Positions 7,435 to 16,907 of a stretch of DNA of 31,905 nt are shown here, in pieces. This DNA comes from Bacillota bacterium (GTDB lineage: Bacteria > Bacillota > UBA4882 > UBA8346): the NCBI GenBank assembly GCA_023392595.1, contig JAEVYU010000017.1, positions 1-31,905 of the forward strand, in the 5' to 3' direction. The position numbers and the translations under genes were made by a program. The notes under the pieces were generated by a model. The model did not search any database and was not told the DNA's origin. It was given only the letters and a program-made list of their open reading frames with translations. The number at the start of each line of letters is the position of its first letter. Position 1 is the stretch's first letter.

Positions 7435-8346
7435 ATGAAACAAAAACGCAAACAAAATTTGATTTTTGAAGGTATTTACCACGGAGAAACGAAAATCCCC
7501 ATCTCGGATTTTCTACGGCAGGAGGCCTCCATATCAGGCCGCGGTTTAAGGCAGTATTTCTTTAAGGGTTTGATCCTTCTCAATCATAAAAAGGCTCATT
7601 CCAAGACGCATTTAAAAAACAATGATTTAGTCCAGGTCTACGGGGTTGATGCGGAACACCAGGCTTTAAAACCAGAAATCATCCCCCTCGATATAGCCTA
7701 TGAAGATGAAAACTTGTTGGTTATCAATAAACCGGCCGGGTTAGCGGTTCATCCTTCAGGGAACATAACCCACGGGACGCTGGCCAATGGTGTTGCCGCT
7801 TATTTTGAAAAGAAAAACCTGAGAATCAAGGTTAGACCCGTCAACCGCCTGGACTATGGAACTTCCGGACTGATTATTTTCGCTAAAAAGGCTGAAATCC
7901 AGACCCAATTAACTTCGGCTACCCAGAATAACCACATCCAGCGGATTTATTATTCCATCGTTAAGGGCGTCCCCAGTCCCAAAACAGGCGTTATTGATCT
8001 GCCGATTGGACATTCCCCGGAGATTAAGGCCAATCAAAGGACGGTATCGGAAGAAGGAAGAGCAGCTGTAACCCACTACGAAGTGATTGAAGAACTTAAC
8101 GGAAATGCTCTATTGGAATTGAGTCTAAAAACCGGCAGAACCCACCAAATCAGGGTCCACCTCAGTTCCTGCGGATTCCCGATTTTAGGCGATCCTCAAT
8201 ATGGGATCCCCAGCCCCTTTATTAAACGGCCGGCCCTGCATGCCGGAAAACTTATATTTTCCGACGCCGGTATGACCATACCGGAACTTACCGCCCCATT
8301 TCCGGAGGATTTCAAGACTTTACTTAACGCTTTACGACAGGATTAA
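7435..8346 (+). CDS. RluA-family RNA pseudouridine synthase
   Basis: A 303-residue protein that converts uridine to pseudouridine in rRNA or tRNA. An S4-like N-terminal segment (about residues 18-60) is followed by the catalytic domain: INKPAGLAVHPS, then the catalytic motif NRLDYGTSGL with Asp as nucleophile, and KTGRTHQIRVHL near the end. The usual HRLD reads NRLD here, which does not affect the catalytic Asp. Start ATG 7435 has only a weak AAGG three bases upstream; ATG 7417 in the same frame is an alternative. It is divergent from aroF. Its RNA target cannot be read from sequence. A second paralog is at 28544. Confidence 0.88.
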   Translation: MKQKRKQNLIFEGIYHGETKIPISDFLRQEASISGRGLRQYFFKGLILLNHKKAHSKTHLKNNDLVQVYGVDAEHQALKPEIIPLDIAYEDENLLVINKPAGLAVHPSGNITHGTLANGVAAYFEKKNLRIKVRPVNRLDYGTSGLIIFAKKAEIQTQLTSATQNNHIQRIYYSIVKGVPSPKTGVIDLPIGHSPEIKANQRTVSEEGRAAVTHYEVIEELNGNALLELSLKTGRTHQIRVHLSSCGFPILGDPQYGIPSPFIKRPALHAGKLIFSDAGMTIPELTAPFPEDFKTLLNALRQD

Positions 8347-8401
8347 GGCAATAAGGATTCCCTCATCACTTCCGAAGAAGATCTGATTTTACAGAGAAAA
8401 A

Positions 8402-9313
8402 CTATTTTTGGGACCTTTTTAAAAATAAACAGTGCTTGTCAAAATCGATAAACACCTGATAATTCACAAGGATATTGTGTCCGATAAAACCGGATACTGG
8501 AGGTTGCTTGTTTTCGTGAACCATAAAACCCATCGGCCCCAAATCGGCATCCCCCAAATAAAAATGCTCGGTTTGGATATAAGAGATTCCCTTTAGTGCG
8601 AGTCCGGCACGTTGGGGCTGAATCATTCCCACACTTTTATCTCGTTCAATAGCAGCACCGTATCCGCTATCGAAACAGAACTTCATTTTTTTCCCGTCTT
8701 TTCCCAATTTACCCTCAATCAAAATCCCGATTTTATTGTGGATGAAAGGGACCTTCATCCAACCCGCCAGATCAAGTTCCTGCGGATAAGAACATTTGGA
8801 GTACAAAACCACCTTTGAGGCGGGATAATCGAATAAAATATGGAATCGCTTCAACAATCCGCCACCGATGATTCCATCTTCCGGGACAAAGGAACGCAAT
8901 TCTTCACTGGCGGTCACATTGGATAACTCCAAATTTCCCAGTTTTGCCGAGGGGATGTTAAAACATTTCTCCTGATATTTTTTTCCGAAAACATCCACAC
9001 TTTTCTTACCACCGATGGAATATTTTTCGTCAAGGGATTCCAATACCGAAGGCTTAAGACCCAAGGTAACCCAATCGGCGCCGGTATCAACGATTAAATG
9101 TGCTGTTTTATTAAGGATTTTCATTTCTACAACCGGTAAAAAGCCATATTGCCGATCAAAGGTAATCGGGATCGTTTCCGATAGGAAATTATCATTTTGG
9201 ATTACAACTGAATTCTCCATGGTAGCGCCTTTTTTGACGGATGCCTCGGAATTCGCTCCCAGTAATGCAAGGAATAGGAACAAAACACTTATCACCTTAA
9301 TCTGGGGTTTCAT
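8402..9313 (-). CDS. Secreted two-lobed retropepsin-like aspartic protease
   Basis: A 303-residue protein with a cleavable-looking signal peptide (hydrophobic 7-20, possible cleavage after Ala24). It holds two copies of the retropepsin half: lobe one with the LIVDTGAD motif (Asp76) and GIIGGGLL (147-154), lobe two with CFDSGYG (Asp215) and GFIGHNIL near the end. Each lobe ends in a similar hydrophobic strand pair (FDYPASKVVLY and IDFDKHCLFL). Bacterial retropepsin-like proteins often have one lobe and dimerise; here both catalytic Asp residues sit in one chain. Start ATG 9313 is preferred over ATG 9334 because of AAGGA 11 bases upstream and a cleaner signal peptide. It stands alone and converges on the pseudouridine synthase gene. 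Substrate unknown. Confidence 0.75.
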   Translation of the reverse strand: MKPQIKVISVLFLFLALLGANSEASVKKGATMENSVVIQNDNFLSETIPITFDRQYGFLPVVEMKILNKTAHLIVDTGADWVTLGLKPSVLESLDEKYSIGGKKSVDVFGKKYQEKCFNIPSAKLGNLELSNVTASEELRSFVPEDGIIGGGLLKRFHILFDYPASKVVLYSKCSYPQELDLAGWMKVPFIHNKIGILIEGKLGKDGKKMKFCFDSGYGAAIERDKSVGMIQPQRAGLALKGISYIQTEHFYLGDADLGPMGFMVHENKQPPVSGFIGHNILVNYQVFIDFDKHCLFLKRSQK

Positions 9314-9359
9314 ATTTGGCTTTTTCCTTTCCATAAAACGCTAATCTTATCTTAATTCA

Positions 9360-9390
9360 ATTATATCATAATTTTTATCAACCAATTCAA
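9360..9390 (-). promoter_or_regulatory. Extended -10 promoter of the retropepsin-like gene
   Basis: Minus strand TGATATAAT with TATAAT at 9360-9365 (TG extended), and TTGAAT at 9385-9390 at a long 19-base spacing. The extended -10 makes a vegetative promoter plausible; the -35 is less certain. Confidence 0.45.
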
Positions 9391-9489
9391 AATTTATAGA
9401 AGAGAAATTGCAAAAAAATCGCCGCAAGTTTCGACAACATGCGCCGATTATCCGCTACGATTCGCCGTAAAGGAAGCTTCAGTGGCTCT

Positions 9490-10122
9490 TCACGATATTA
9501 TCCAATGGGCGCTTTGACGAATGATTTGACGATAAACTTCATTGTAAAACACTTGGGGTTCATGGCCCGGCATCAAATAGACCACCTTTCCCATCCCATA
9601 CTGATGGGCCCAGGCAGCAGGCAAAAATTTACCCTCAAAACCATATTCCAGTAATACGTTCTTTTCGGAAAAGGTATCAAATTCAAAGTGATAGGGTTCT
9701 TCTTTCATTTCAAACGGGTGAGTCCCGGCCATCACTTCATGTTCCGGGGCGGAAACCCTGAATACCAGCTGCCGCTTTGGCGGATGACCGGTAAAACGGG
9801 CCCCGATCAATTGGGCCAGCTCATAACGGGCTTGAATTGAAATACCATTATGAATCACCAGCAATCCTCCCCCGCCGCCGACAAATGATATTAGCCCGGC
9901 CACATATTCCGGCGCTATTTTTCGGTCCCAACAATCCGTATAGGAAATGCAAAGTTGATAGTCTTTCAACTTGGCTGCGGAAAAAAACTGGTAATCCCCG
10001 GTGCTTTCAACCGCTATTTCAGTGGAAAGTATCTCGATGAGGGCTTGATCAACCGGATGTAACGGATGATACGGCGGATTGATGTCATCCCCGATCAGGA
10101 TCGCTTTTTTTAGATTTACCAA
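9490..10122 (-). CDS. ThuA-like domain protein (glutamine amidotransferase fold)
   Basis: A 210-residue single-domain protein of the ThuA type, related to class I glutamine amidotransferases but without a glutaminase triad. Visible family features are the ILIGDD start, YQLCISYTDCWD, the glycine-rich SFVGGGGGLLVIHNG, GARFTGHPP, a central EPYHFEFD and the C-terminal GKVVYLMPGHE. ThuA proteins are linked to sugar (trehalose, glycoside) metabolism, but the reaction for this branch is not known. The start is TTG 10122 with GGGAAG eight bases upstream, overlapping the end of the SDR gene by seven bases, so the two are translationally linked. It is the last gene of smc-ftsY-miaB-SDR-ThuA. Confidence 0.82.
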   Translation of the reverse strand: MVNLKKAILIGDDINPPYHPLHPVDQALIEILSTEIAVESTGDYQFFSAAKLKDYQLCISYTDCWDRKIAPEYVAGLISFVGGGGGLLVIHNGISIQARYELAQLIGARFTGHPPKRQLVFRVSAPEHEVMAGTHPFEMKEEPYHFEFDTFSEKNVLLEYGFEGKFLPAAWAHQYGMGKVVYLMPGHEPQVFYNEVYRQIIRQSAHWIIS

Positions 10123-10844
10123 GGCAACCGCTTCCCTTCAAAATCGATAAAGGCCGGCCTCTCGGCTTGATATTTCGGATGTTCTAAAATAAGTCCCGCG
10201 ATTTTGGCAGCCGCCTCGCCGGCAGTATAGGGAGCGTCATCATCCAAATGGCCTCTCATATAGGTTTTAAGCCAACCCGGATGGATCAACAATACTTGTC
10301 CTCCCAAATCCTTGATGGCATTATGAATCAAAGCGGATTCCATATTCAAGGCCGCTTTGGACATACAATAGGCAAACCACCCTTTCCGGGAGCAATCCCC
10401 GATGCTGCCGGCCTCGGATGAAATATTGACGATTAGTTTATAGTTCCCTTTGAAAATCAATGGCAGGAAAGCCTTGGTTACCCGTAAAGCCCCCAGAGCA
10501 TTCACATTAAATACTTGTTGGATTTCGGTAAAATCAATCTCATCAAAAAGAGTTGCTTCAATATCCCCTAAGACAGCGCCGTTATTGATCACAATATCCA
10601 GGGTTGCAGTATGGTTTTGAATGAATTGGGCGGCTGTTTGGACACTTTGGTCGTCGGCGATATCCATCTCCAGCGGATATAACTTTCCCGGAAAGCTTTG
10701 GGCTAAATTCATCAACTCTTCCGAAAGTTGATGATGCCAACCGGCATAAACAGTGAAACCGCGCTGCGCCATTTGCCGGGCCAATTCCAACCCCAAGCCC
10801 CGGTTCGTACCGGTGATGAGGCATGCTGCAAGTGCTTTGTCCAA
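10116..10844 (-). CDS. Short-chain dehydrogenase/reductase
   Basis: A 242-residue classical SDR using NAD(P). It has the nucleotide motif TGTNRGLG at residues 12-19, NNGAV near 87-91, the catalytic Ser in ISSEAG and the Tyr-Lys pair in YCMSKAAL. The PG motif after the active site is present (HPGW). Substrate unknown; a sugar-derived substrate would fit its overlap with the ThuA-like gene, but that is inference. The start is TTG 10844 with GGAG nine bases upstream and lies 21 bases after the miaB stop. Confidence 0.88.
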   Translation of the reverse strand: MDKALAACLITGTNRGLGLELARQMAQRGFTVYAGWHHQLSEELMNLAQSFPGKLYPLEMDIADDQSVQTAAQFIQNHTATLDIVINNGAVLGDIEATLFDEIDFTEIQQVFNVNALGALRVTKAFLPLIFKGNYKLIVNISSEAGSIGDCSRKGWFAYCMSKAALNMESALIHNAIKDLGGQVLLIHPGWLKTYMRGHLDDDAPYTAGEAAAKIAGLILEHPKYQAERPAFIDFEGKRLPW

Positions 10845-10865
10845 ATTTACCAGCTCCCATCGGTA

Positions 10866-12194
10866 TCAAGTTACGATTTCAGCTTCCAGGGTGAACGTAG
10901 TTGCGGCATTCACTTTGACATTGACGATTTCACCCGGTTTCAGCCCGGAGAGGGGTTGAAAATGAATCAATTTATTTTGGGAATTCCGGCCGGCCCAAAT
11001 TTGGGGATTCCGTTCACTGGGTCCCTCGACCAGCACTTCGGTGACAGTTCCGATAAAGGCTTGGTTCTTTTCCAGTGAAATTTGATTTTGAACCTGAATA
11101 AGTTCCGTAAGGTGGCTTTTTTTTTCGTTTTCAGGCGCCTGGTCTCCCATTTTGGCAGCCGGAGTCCCAATCCGCAGCGAATAAATAAAAGTAAACGCGC
11201 CATCATAGCGGACCTCACGGACTACTTCCAAAGTTTCCCGAAAATCATCCGCCGACTCACCGGGAAACCCCACAATAATATCGGTGGTCAAAGCTAAATC
11301 GGGAATCCGGGCCTTAATTTTCAAGGCCAGGGCCAGATATCCTTCCCGGGTATAACAGCGGTTCATTAATTTTAATATCTTGCTGCTGCCCGCCTGCACC
11401 GGCAGGTGTAAGTGGCGGCATATCTTGGACTGCGATGCCATCGTTTCAATCAACTCATCGGATAGGTCTTTGGGATGGGACGTCTGGAAACGGATTCTTT
11501 GAATATCCGTATTCTCGGCAATTTCTCTTAACAAGCGGGCGAAAGTCCAGGAATCCCCTTCAAGATCCTTCCCATAAGAGTTTACGTTCTGCCCCAGCAA
11601 AGTGATTTCAACCACCCCATCCCGGACCAAATCCTTTATTTCCGCTAAAATTTGCTCCGGTCGCCGGCTGCGCTCCCGTCCCCGCACATAGGGAACGATA
11701 CAATAGGAACAAAAATTATTGCAGCCATACATGATGGTGACCCAGGCTTTAAACTCTTGATCACGGCGGATGGGGAGGCCTTCGTAAATAGCGCCGTCGG
11801 TGTCCCAGACTTCAATGACCCGGGAGCCGGACATTTGAACCTTATGGATTAATTCCGGCAGTTGATGTAAATTATGAGTTCCAAACACCAAATCCACATG
11901 AGGGTAACTTTGCCTTATCTTTTCAACCTCCGTGGGTTCCTGGGCCATGCAGCCGCAAACCCCGATGATCAAGCCGGGTTTTGATTGTTTAAGGGATTTT
12001 AAGGCCCCAATATTACCATAGGTGCGGTTCTCGGCATTTCCCCGGACACAGCACGTGTTGAATAAGATTAAATCAGCTTCCTCCAGAGAAGAAGCCTTGG
12101 TATAACCCATCGATTCCAGCAATCCGGCTAAAACTTCCGAATCGTGCACATTCATTTGGCAACCGAAGGTGGTGATAAAATATTGTTGCGACAA
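10866..12194 (-). CDS. miaB: tRNA-2-methylthio-N6-dimethylallyladenosine synthase MiaB
   Basis: A 442-residue radical SAM methylthiotransferase that adds the 2-methylthio group to isopentenyl-A37 in tRNAs reading UNN codons. The N-terminal domain carries the auxiliary-cluster cysteines Cys12 (FGCQMN), Cys48 (NTCC) and one in VCGCMAQ near 82. The radical SAM cluster motif is CNNFCSYC at about 157-164. A TRAM domain forms the last 65 residues. The first half has NTCCVRGNAENR where NTCAVRENAE is usual. The start is TTG 12194 with AAGGAG six bases upstream; the gene begins 20 bases after the ftsY stop. Confidence 0.96.
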   Translation of the reverse strand: MSQQYFITTFGCQMNVHDSEVLAGLLESMGYTKASSLEEADLILFNTCCVRGNAENRTYGNIGALKSLKQSKPGLIIGVCGCMAQEPTEVEKIRQSYPHVDLVFGTHNLHQLPELIHKVQMSGSRVIEVWDTDGAIYEGLPIRRDQEFKAWVTIMYGCNNFCSYCIVPYVRGRERSRRPEQILAEIKDLVRDGVVEITLLGQNVNSYGKDLEGDSWTFARLLREIAENTDIQRIRFQTSHPKDLSDELIETMASQSKICRHLHLPVQAGSSKILKLMNRCYTREGYLALALKIKARIPDLALTTDIIVGFPGESADDFRETLEVVREVRYDGAFTFIYSLRIGTPAAKMGDQAPENEKKSHLTELIQVQNQISLEKNQAFIGTVTEVLVEGPSERNPQIWAGRNSQNKLIHFQPLSGLKPGEIVNVKVNAATTFTLEAEIVT

Positions 12195-12214
12195 TGTTTT
12201 CTCCTTACAAAGGA

Positions 12215-13141
12215 TTATTCAAATAACGCTCTGGTAAAAGCTTCTCCATCAAACTCCTGCAAATCCTCTTTCTTTTCACCGACACCAATCAAGCAGATGG
12301 GTATCTGAAGCTGTTTGGCTATGGCAATGCAAATCCCGCCCTTTGCCGTACCGTCCAGTTTCGTAAGGATCAGACGGTCGATATGCAGAGCCTCATGAAA
12401 TATTTTGGCTTGATTGACCGCATTTTGACCCGTTGTCGCATCGAGAACCAGTAAAATTTCCAAATTACGGCCCTCAAGGTTTTGGGAAACCACCCGTTTA
12501 ATCTTTTTCAATTCTTCCATTAAGTTAACTTTGGTATGTAAACGACCGGCCGTATCGATGATGACGACATCGGCTTTTTTGGCTTTACCAGAAGCCATTC
12601 CGTCAAAAACCACCGCTGCCGGATCGGCGCCTTCCTGATGGTGAATGACCGGGATCCCCAGACGCTCGCCCCAGAGCATCAACTGTTCCGTTGCGGCCGC
12701 CCGGAAGGTATCCGCCGCCGTAAATATCACCTGACGGTTATTTTCTTTAATCCGGGCCCCGATTTTGGCAATGGTAGTGGTTTTCCCGACTCCATTCACC
12801 CCGATAACCAAATACACCTTATTGGCATCCCTAAAATCAAAAGGCTTATTTCCCACCGATTCCAGGATGTTTTTAATCTCTTCGATTAACGCTTCTTTTA
12901 GCTGGGAGGGATCGGTTAGACTCCGCTCTTTGACAATCTTCCGCAGCCTATCGATTAAGTCGGCAGCCGTCTCAACCCCCACATCAGCCATAATCAAAGT
13001 ATCCTCAAGGTCGGTATAAAATTCCTCATCAATTTTTTTAGACGATGCGAAAATCCCTTCAATGTTTTGAACAAAGCCGGATTTGGTTTTGGACAGCCCT
13101 TCCTTAAGCCGGGCAAAAAGCCCTTGATTGGGTTCGGTCAT
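12215..13141 (-). CDS. ftsY: Signal recognition particle receptor FtsY
   Basis: A 308-residue SRP-type GTPase that docks ribosome-SRP complexes at the membrane. It has an NG architecture: N domain about residues 1-105, then the G1 motif GVNGVGKTTT, the DTFRAAATEQL motif, DTAGRLHT (G3), TKLDGTAKGG (G4) and the closing GVGEKKEDLQEF. The long acidic A domain of E. coli FtsY is absent, as usual in Firmicutes. ATG 13141 has CAGGAG nine bases upstream and gives the typical FARLKEGLSK opening; a GTG at 13222 is in frame but its purine stretch abuts the codon. It lies 84 bases downstream of smc, as in many Firmicutes. Confidence 0.96.
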   Translation of the reverse strand: MTEPNQGLFARLKEGLSKTKSGFVQNIEGIFASSKKIDEEFYTDLEDTLIMADVGVETAADLIDRLRKIVKERSLTDPSQLKEALIEEIKNILESVGNKPFDFRDANKVYLVIGVNGVGKTTTIAKIGARIKENNRQVIFTAADTFRAAATEQLMLWGERLGIPVIHHQEGADPAAVVFDGMASGKAKKADVVIIDTAGRLHTKVNLMEELKKIKRVVSQNLEGRNLEILLVLDATTGQNAVNQAKIFHEALHIDRLILTKLDGTAKGGICIAIAKQLQIPICLIGVGEKKEDLQEFDGEAFTRALFE

Positions 13142-13225
13142 TCTGATTAGCTCCTGTTGACTAAGATTGTTATTAGTTATTTGTAATCCAACGCATGATA
13201 ATTCAAGAGGCTTCAGTGCCACCTT

Positions 13226-16200
13226 TTACCCTGCCTTTTGGGCGACTTGATTCAAGTCCAGGGAGATCAACTTGGTAACCCCCAGTTCCTCCATGGTAAC
13301 GCCATAAAGGGTACTGGCCGCTTCCATGGTGCCACGACGGTGGGTCACCACAATAAACTGCAATTGTTTGCTGAACATCTCCAGTAAGTGGGCAAACCGC
13401 GACACATTCACCTCGTCCAATGCGGCATCGATCTCATCAAGCACACAAAATGGCGACGGTTTCACCGCCAAGATCGAAAATAACAAGGCAATCGCCGTCA
13501 TGGCCCGTTCACCACCGGAAAGCAGGCTTAAAGACTGCAGCTTTTTACCCGGAGGCTGAGCGACGATCTCGATTCCCGAGTCCAGAGGATTCTCCGGATC
13601 GAGCAAGAAGAGGTCGGCGACCCCGCCTTCAAATAATTCGGCATAGATTTTCTTAAATTGAATCTTGACTTCCTCAAAGGTCTCATTAAAACGTTTCACA
13701 ATGGTGCTTTCAATCTCGGCGATCACTTTCATCAGCGATTCTTTGGCATGAGTCAGATCCTGGGACTGAGTGGTCAAAAAATCAAATCTCTCTTTGATCT
13801 GGCGGTAATCTTCAATGGCGCCCAGGTTGACCGAGCCCAATTTACGAAGTTCGTCTTTATTTTGCTCAATCATCGCCACTACATCCGGAGGGCTCGTCCA
13901 GGCGGGATCAATTTGGGCCATCCACTCGCTGCCGTAATCTTCTTTTAGATTGGTGAGCAAATTTTCCAGTTCCAGGGTGATTTGATTAATCCCCAGGTCA
14001 TATTGGTGAAGTTGATTTTGAAATTCATTATTGCGGCGGCGGAAGCTTCTTTCTTTAGCCTCCAATTCTTTGATAACCGCCAAAATCTGTTCTTTTTCCT
14101 GCTTGGTTTGAACCACCAAAGATTCTTGACTGCCGAGCCTGTTTTTCTCTTCGACAATTCTGGATTCTAAAGCCGAGATCTGCTCCCGGATTTTTACGAC
14201 CTCGGACTGCAACTGTTGTTGCCGCAGTTCAAAATCATTATCCAAATCGTCGATTTCCGCCAGTTGACGCTGTAAACGCTCTTTTAAGGCGATTTTACCG
14301 TTTTCCTCCTGGTAAGCGGCGCTTAACTTTGATTTCAAGTCGCTGATGCTTTCAATGAGGCCGTCTTTGCTCTGCTTACTTTGGCGCATTTCCTCGGTAA
14401 AACCGGTTAAGCGTTCCTCAATTCGGCGAAGTTCCTTTTCTTTACCTTCAATTGAAACCGACAATTCCTGATGCTCGGAATCAAAGCGTTCGGTTTGCCC
14501 CTGAAGCTCATCCCGCTCGTTGGTAAGCACGGCCGCTTCTTGATTTGCCCGGGCTATACCGCTCTCGGCGATCTGAACCTCCCTATCGATGGAAGCTTTG
14601 CGGATTTTCCCTTCTTGTTCATTCTTTTTAGCATCTTCCAAATCATGGGTGAGTTGAATATATTGAGTTTTCAGATCTTTGGCATTTTGTAATCCCTTTG
14701 CCAAGTTGATTTCGACTTCGTTTTTCTCTTGTTTTAAGTCTTCGATCTCCCGGCGCCGGCTTAACAGACCCAGTCTCCGTTTATCAATACTACCGCCGGT
14801 GATGGAGCCGCCGGGATTGACCAAATCGCCTTCCGGCGTTACGATCCGGAAACTGCGATCCAATTTGGAACTGATTTGAACCGCTGTCTTTAAATCAGGC
14901 GCCACCACCGTCAGATGGAGCATATAAATGAGCGCCTGCCGGTACTTAGGTTCAAATTCCAGCATGGAAATAGCCGCCTGACAACCGTATTGTTGCAACA
15001 AATTGTGGTATTGCTGCATCTTCGTGTCTGTGGCGTCAATGGTATTTAAAGGCAGGAAAGTCGCCCTACCCTTCGAATAACGTTTTAAATAAGCAATGGC
15101 TTCCTGGGCGCGGCGATCATCCTCGATCACCACATTTTGCAAGCTGGAACCCAATGCGGTTTCGATGGCCAGCTCCATTCCGGGCCGGACTTTGATTAGA
15201 TCCGCCACAATTCCCTGAATACTGGAATAAAACGGCTGGTCCACTGCTTCGGCCAGCAGTGCTTTGACTCCCTGAAAATATCCCTGGTAACTCCGTTCCA
15301 TTTCATCCAGCAGGCTGTGTTTGCTTTCCAGACCCCGGATTCTCTCTTTCAACTCCAGATTTTTGTTTTCACAGGAGGTTAAATCGCTTTCTTTCTTTTT
15401 CATCTGAGCGGTAATTTCGGCTTGCAAATTGTGTTGCTGCTCGATTTGGGAAAGAATCTCCGTTAACTGGGCTTTCTTGGAAGTGAGCGTCTGTTCCAGT
15501 TCTTGCAGTTGAAGCCCGATAGTACTGATTTTCTTTTCATAATCGCCGATTTGTTTTAAAATGAAATCTTTCTGGAGCGTATTGGTATTGATTTTATTTT
15601 TCAAGACGGCGATTTCGTTGAGGGTCTCGATAACACTATCTTTTAGGCTTTGCTCCTGGGCTTCAAATTGCAGCAATTCCCGGTTTTGAGCTGCCAGATC
15701 TTTTTCAATTTGCCCCAAAGTCAGCTCATCATGACCCAACTTTTCTTTAATGGCTTGGATTTCCTGGTCGATTTGGGATTGTTCGTTAAAAATCGATTCT
15801 TTGCGGCTGAGGTTGGCATTTTTATTGTTCTGGTACTCTTGTTCTTGCTGCCCGAGATCACCGATTTTATTTTGCAAGAAACTAATTTGTTCGGTACACT
15901 TATCAATCTGATTCTGAATCCGGTAAAAATCCTCACTCAGTTCGGTGATTTGACTATCGTAATTCAACGACTGCAAACGGTTTTTTTCCAGTTCCGACTC
16001 AATAATGCTTTCCTGGCCTTCAAAGTCCTGATATTGTTGTTCAATTTCTTTTTTCCCTTTATCCAGTTCTTCCAGCTTAATTTGATGGCCTTTAATCAAA
16101 CCTCCGAAATGGTTAATTTCAAGGCGGGATAATTCTTCTTTATAATGTAAGTAAGATTGAGCCAGTTTTGACTGGGTCTCCAAGGGTCCCAATTGCGCCC

Positions 16201-16795
16201 CGAGTTCATTTAAAATGTCCTGAATCCGTAGCAGATTGCGATCCGTCTCTTCCAATTTACGCTCCGCCACCTGTTTACGGGTTTTATATTTAATGATTCC
16301 AGCCGCTTCTTCAAAAATATTACGCCGTTCTTCAGGCTTTACCGACAATATGGAATCGATTTTCCCTTGGCCAATGACTGAATAAGCTTCCTTGCCAAGT
16401 CCGGTATCATAGAATAACTCCAAAATATCCCGCAAGCGGACGGATGATTTGTTAATCAGGTAATCGCTTTCTCCGGAACGGAACAATTTCCGGGTAACGG
16501 CAATTTCACTAAAATCCACCGGCAAGGAACGATCGGAATTATCCAGGACGATAGTAACCTCAGCCAGGCCTAAAGGCTTGCGTTGCGCGGTGCCGGCAAA
16601 AATGACGTCATCCATCTTGGCGCCACGCAGATTTTTAATACTCTGTTCCCCCAAAACCCAGCGAAGGGCGTCGGATATGTTACTTTTACCGCTGCCATTC
16701 GGTCCCACAATGGCTGTGACTCCCGGCAAAAATTCCAATTTGATTTTATCGGCAAAAGACTTAAAACCAATGATTTCAAGGCGTTTTAAATACAA
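13226..16795 (-). CDS. smc: Chromosome partition protein SMC
   Basis: A 1189-residue structural-maintenance-of-chromosomes ATPase that organises and segregates the nucleoid with ScpA/ScpB. It has Walker A GPNGSGKSN at residues 32-40 and the R-loop region DALRWVLGEQS. Two long Gln/Glu/Lys-rich coiled coils (about 170-500 and 680-1020) flank a hinge domain (about 515-670, with GSSLQNVV and TPEGDLVNPGGSITGG), and the C-terminal head has LSGGERAMTAIALLF and CVLDEIDAALDEVNV. The start is TTG 16795 with AGGGGG six bases upstream. It heads the smc-ftsY-miaB-SDR-ThuA run. A TGGTAAAAT extended -10 at 16829-16834 is a possible promoter. Confidence 0.97.
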   Translation of the reverse strand: MYLKRLEIIGFKSFADKIKLEFLPGVTAIVGPNGSGKSNISDALRWVLGEQSIKNLRGAKMDDVIFAGTAQRKPLGLAEVTIVLDNSDRSLPVDFSEIAVTRKLFRSGESDYLINKSSVRLRDILELFYDTGLGKEAYSVIGQGKIDSILSVKPEERRNIFEEAAGIIKYKTRKQVAERKLEETDRNLLRIQDILNELGAQLGPLETQSKLAQSYLHYKEELSRLEINHFGGLIKGHQIKLEELDKGKKEIEQQYQDFEGQESIIESELEKNRLQSLNYDSQITELSEDFYRIQNQIDKCTEQISFLQNKIGDLGQQEQEYQNNKNANLSRKESIFNEQSQIDQEIQAIKEKLGHDELTLGQIEKDLAAQNRELLQFEAQEQSLKDSVIETLNEIAVLKNKINTNTLQKDFILKQIGDYEKKISTIGLQLQELEQTLTSKKAQLTEILSQIEQQHNLQAEITAQMKKKESDLTSCENKNLELKERIRGLESKHSLLDEMERSYQGYFQGVKALLAEAVDQPFYSSIQGIVADLIKVRPGMELAIETALGSSLQNVVIEDDRRAQEAIAYLKRYSKGRATFLPLNTIDATDTKMQQYHNLLQQYGCQAAISMLEFEPKYRQALIYMLHLTVVAPDLKTAVQISSKLDRSFRIVTPEGDLVNPGGSITGGSIDKRRLGLLSRRREIEDLKQEKNEVEINLAKGLQNAKDLKTQYIQLTHDLEDAKKNEQEGKIRKASIDREVQIAESGIARANQEAAVLTNERDELQGQTERFDSEHQELSVSIEGKEKELRRIEERLTGFTEEMRQSKQSKDGLIESISDLKSKLSAAYQEENGKIALKERLQRQLAEIDDLDNDFELRQQQLQSEVVKIREQISALESRIVEEKNRLGSQESLVVQTKQEKEQILAVIKELEAKERSFRRRNNEFQNQLHQYDLGINQITLELENLLTNLKEDYGSEWMAQIDPAWTSPPDVVAMIEQNKDELRKLGSVNLGAIEDYRQIKERFDFLTTQSQDLTHAKESLMKVIAEIESTIVKRFNETFEEVKIQFKKIYAELFEGGVADLFLLDPENPLDSGIEIVAQPPGKKLQSLSLLSGGERAMTAIALLFSILAVKPSPFCVLDEIDAALDEVNVSRFAHLLEMFSKQLQFIVVTHRRGTMEAASTLYGVTMEELGVTKLISLDLNQVAQKAG

Positions 16796-16828
16796 AGAGA
16801 TCCCCCTTTTTTGGTCTACGGCAAAAAC

Positions 16829-16834
16829 ATTTTA
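16829..16834 (-). promoter_or_regulatory. Possible extended -10 promoter of smc
   Basis: Minus strand TGGTAAAAT in the 112-base gap between the SGNH gene and smc; no convincing -35 is seen. It is the best candidate for a promoter serving smc-ftsY-miaB. Confidence 0.3.
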
Positions 16835-16907
16835 CCATAACCGGAATAAAAAAGAAATGGGGCTGATTTAAAAGGCCTTATGGGTACTTGAATGAAAATT
16901 TGATTTC

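Noticed and set aside
10582..10869. 95-codon minus-strand frame starting MGAGKFG
   Set aside because: It is a shifted reading of the SDR gene, whose own frame has all catalytic motifs and a good TTG start.
15650..16132. 160-codon plus-strand frame rich in Phe and Leu
   Set aside because: It is the antisense of the Gln/Glu/Lys-rich coiled coil of SMC, which produces such hydrophobic frames.
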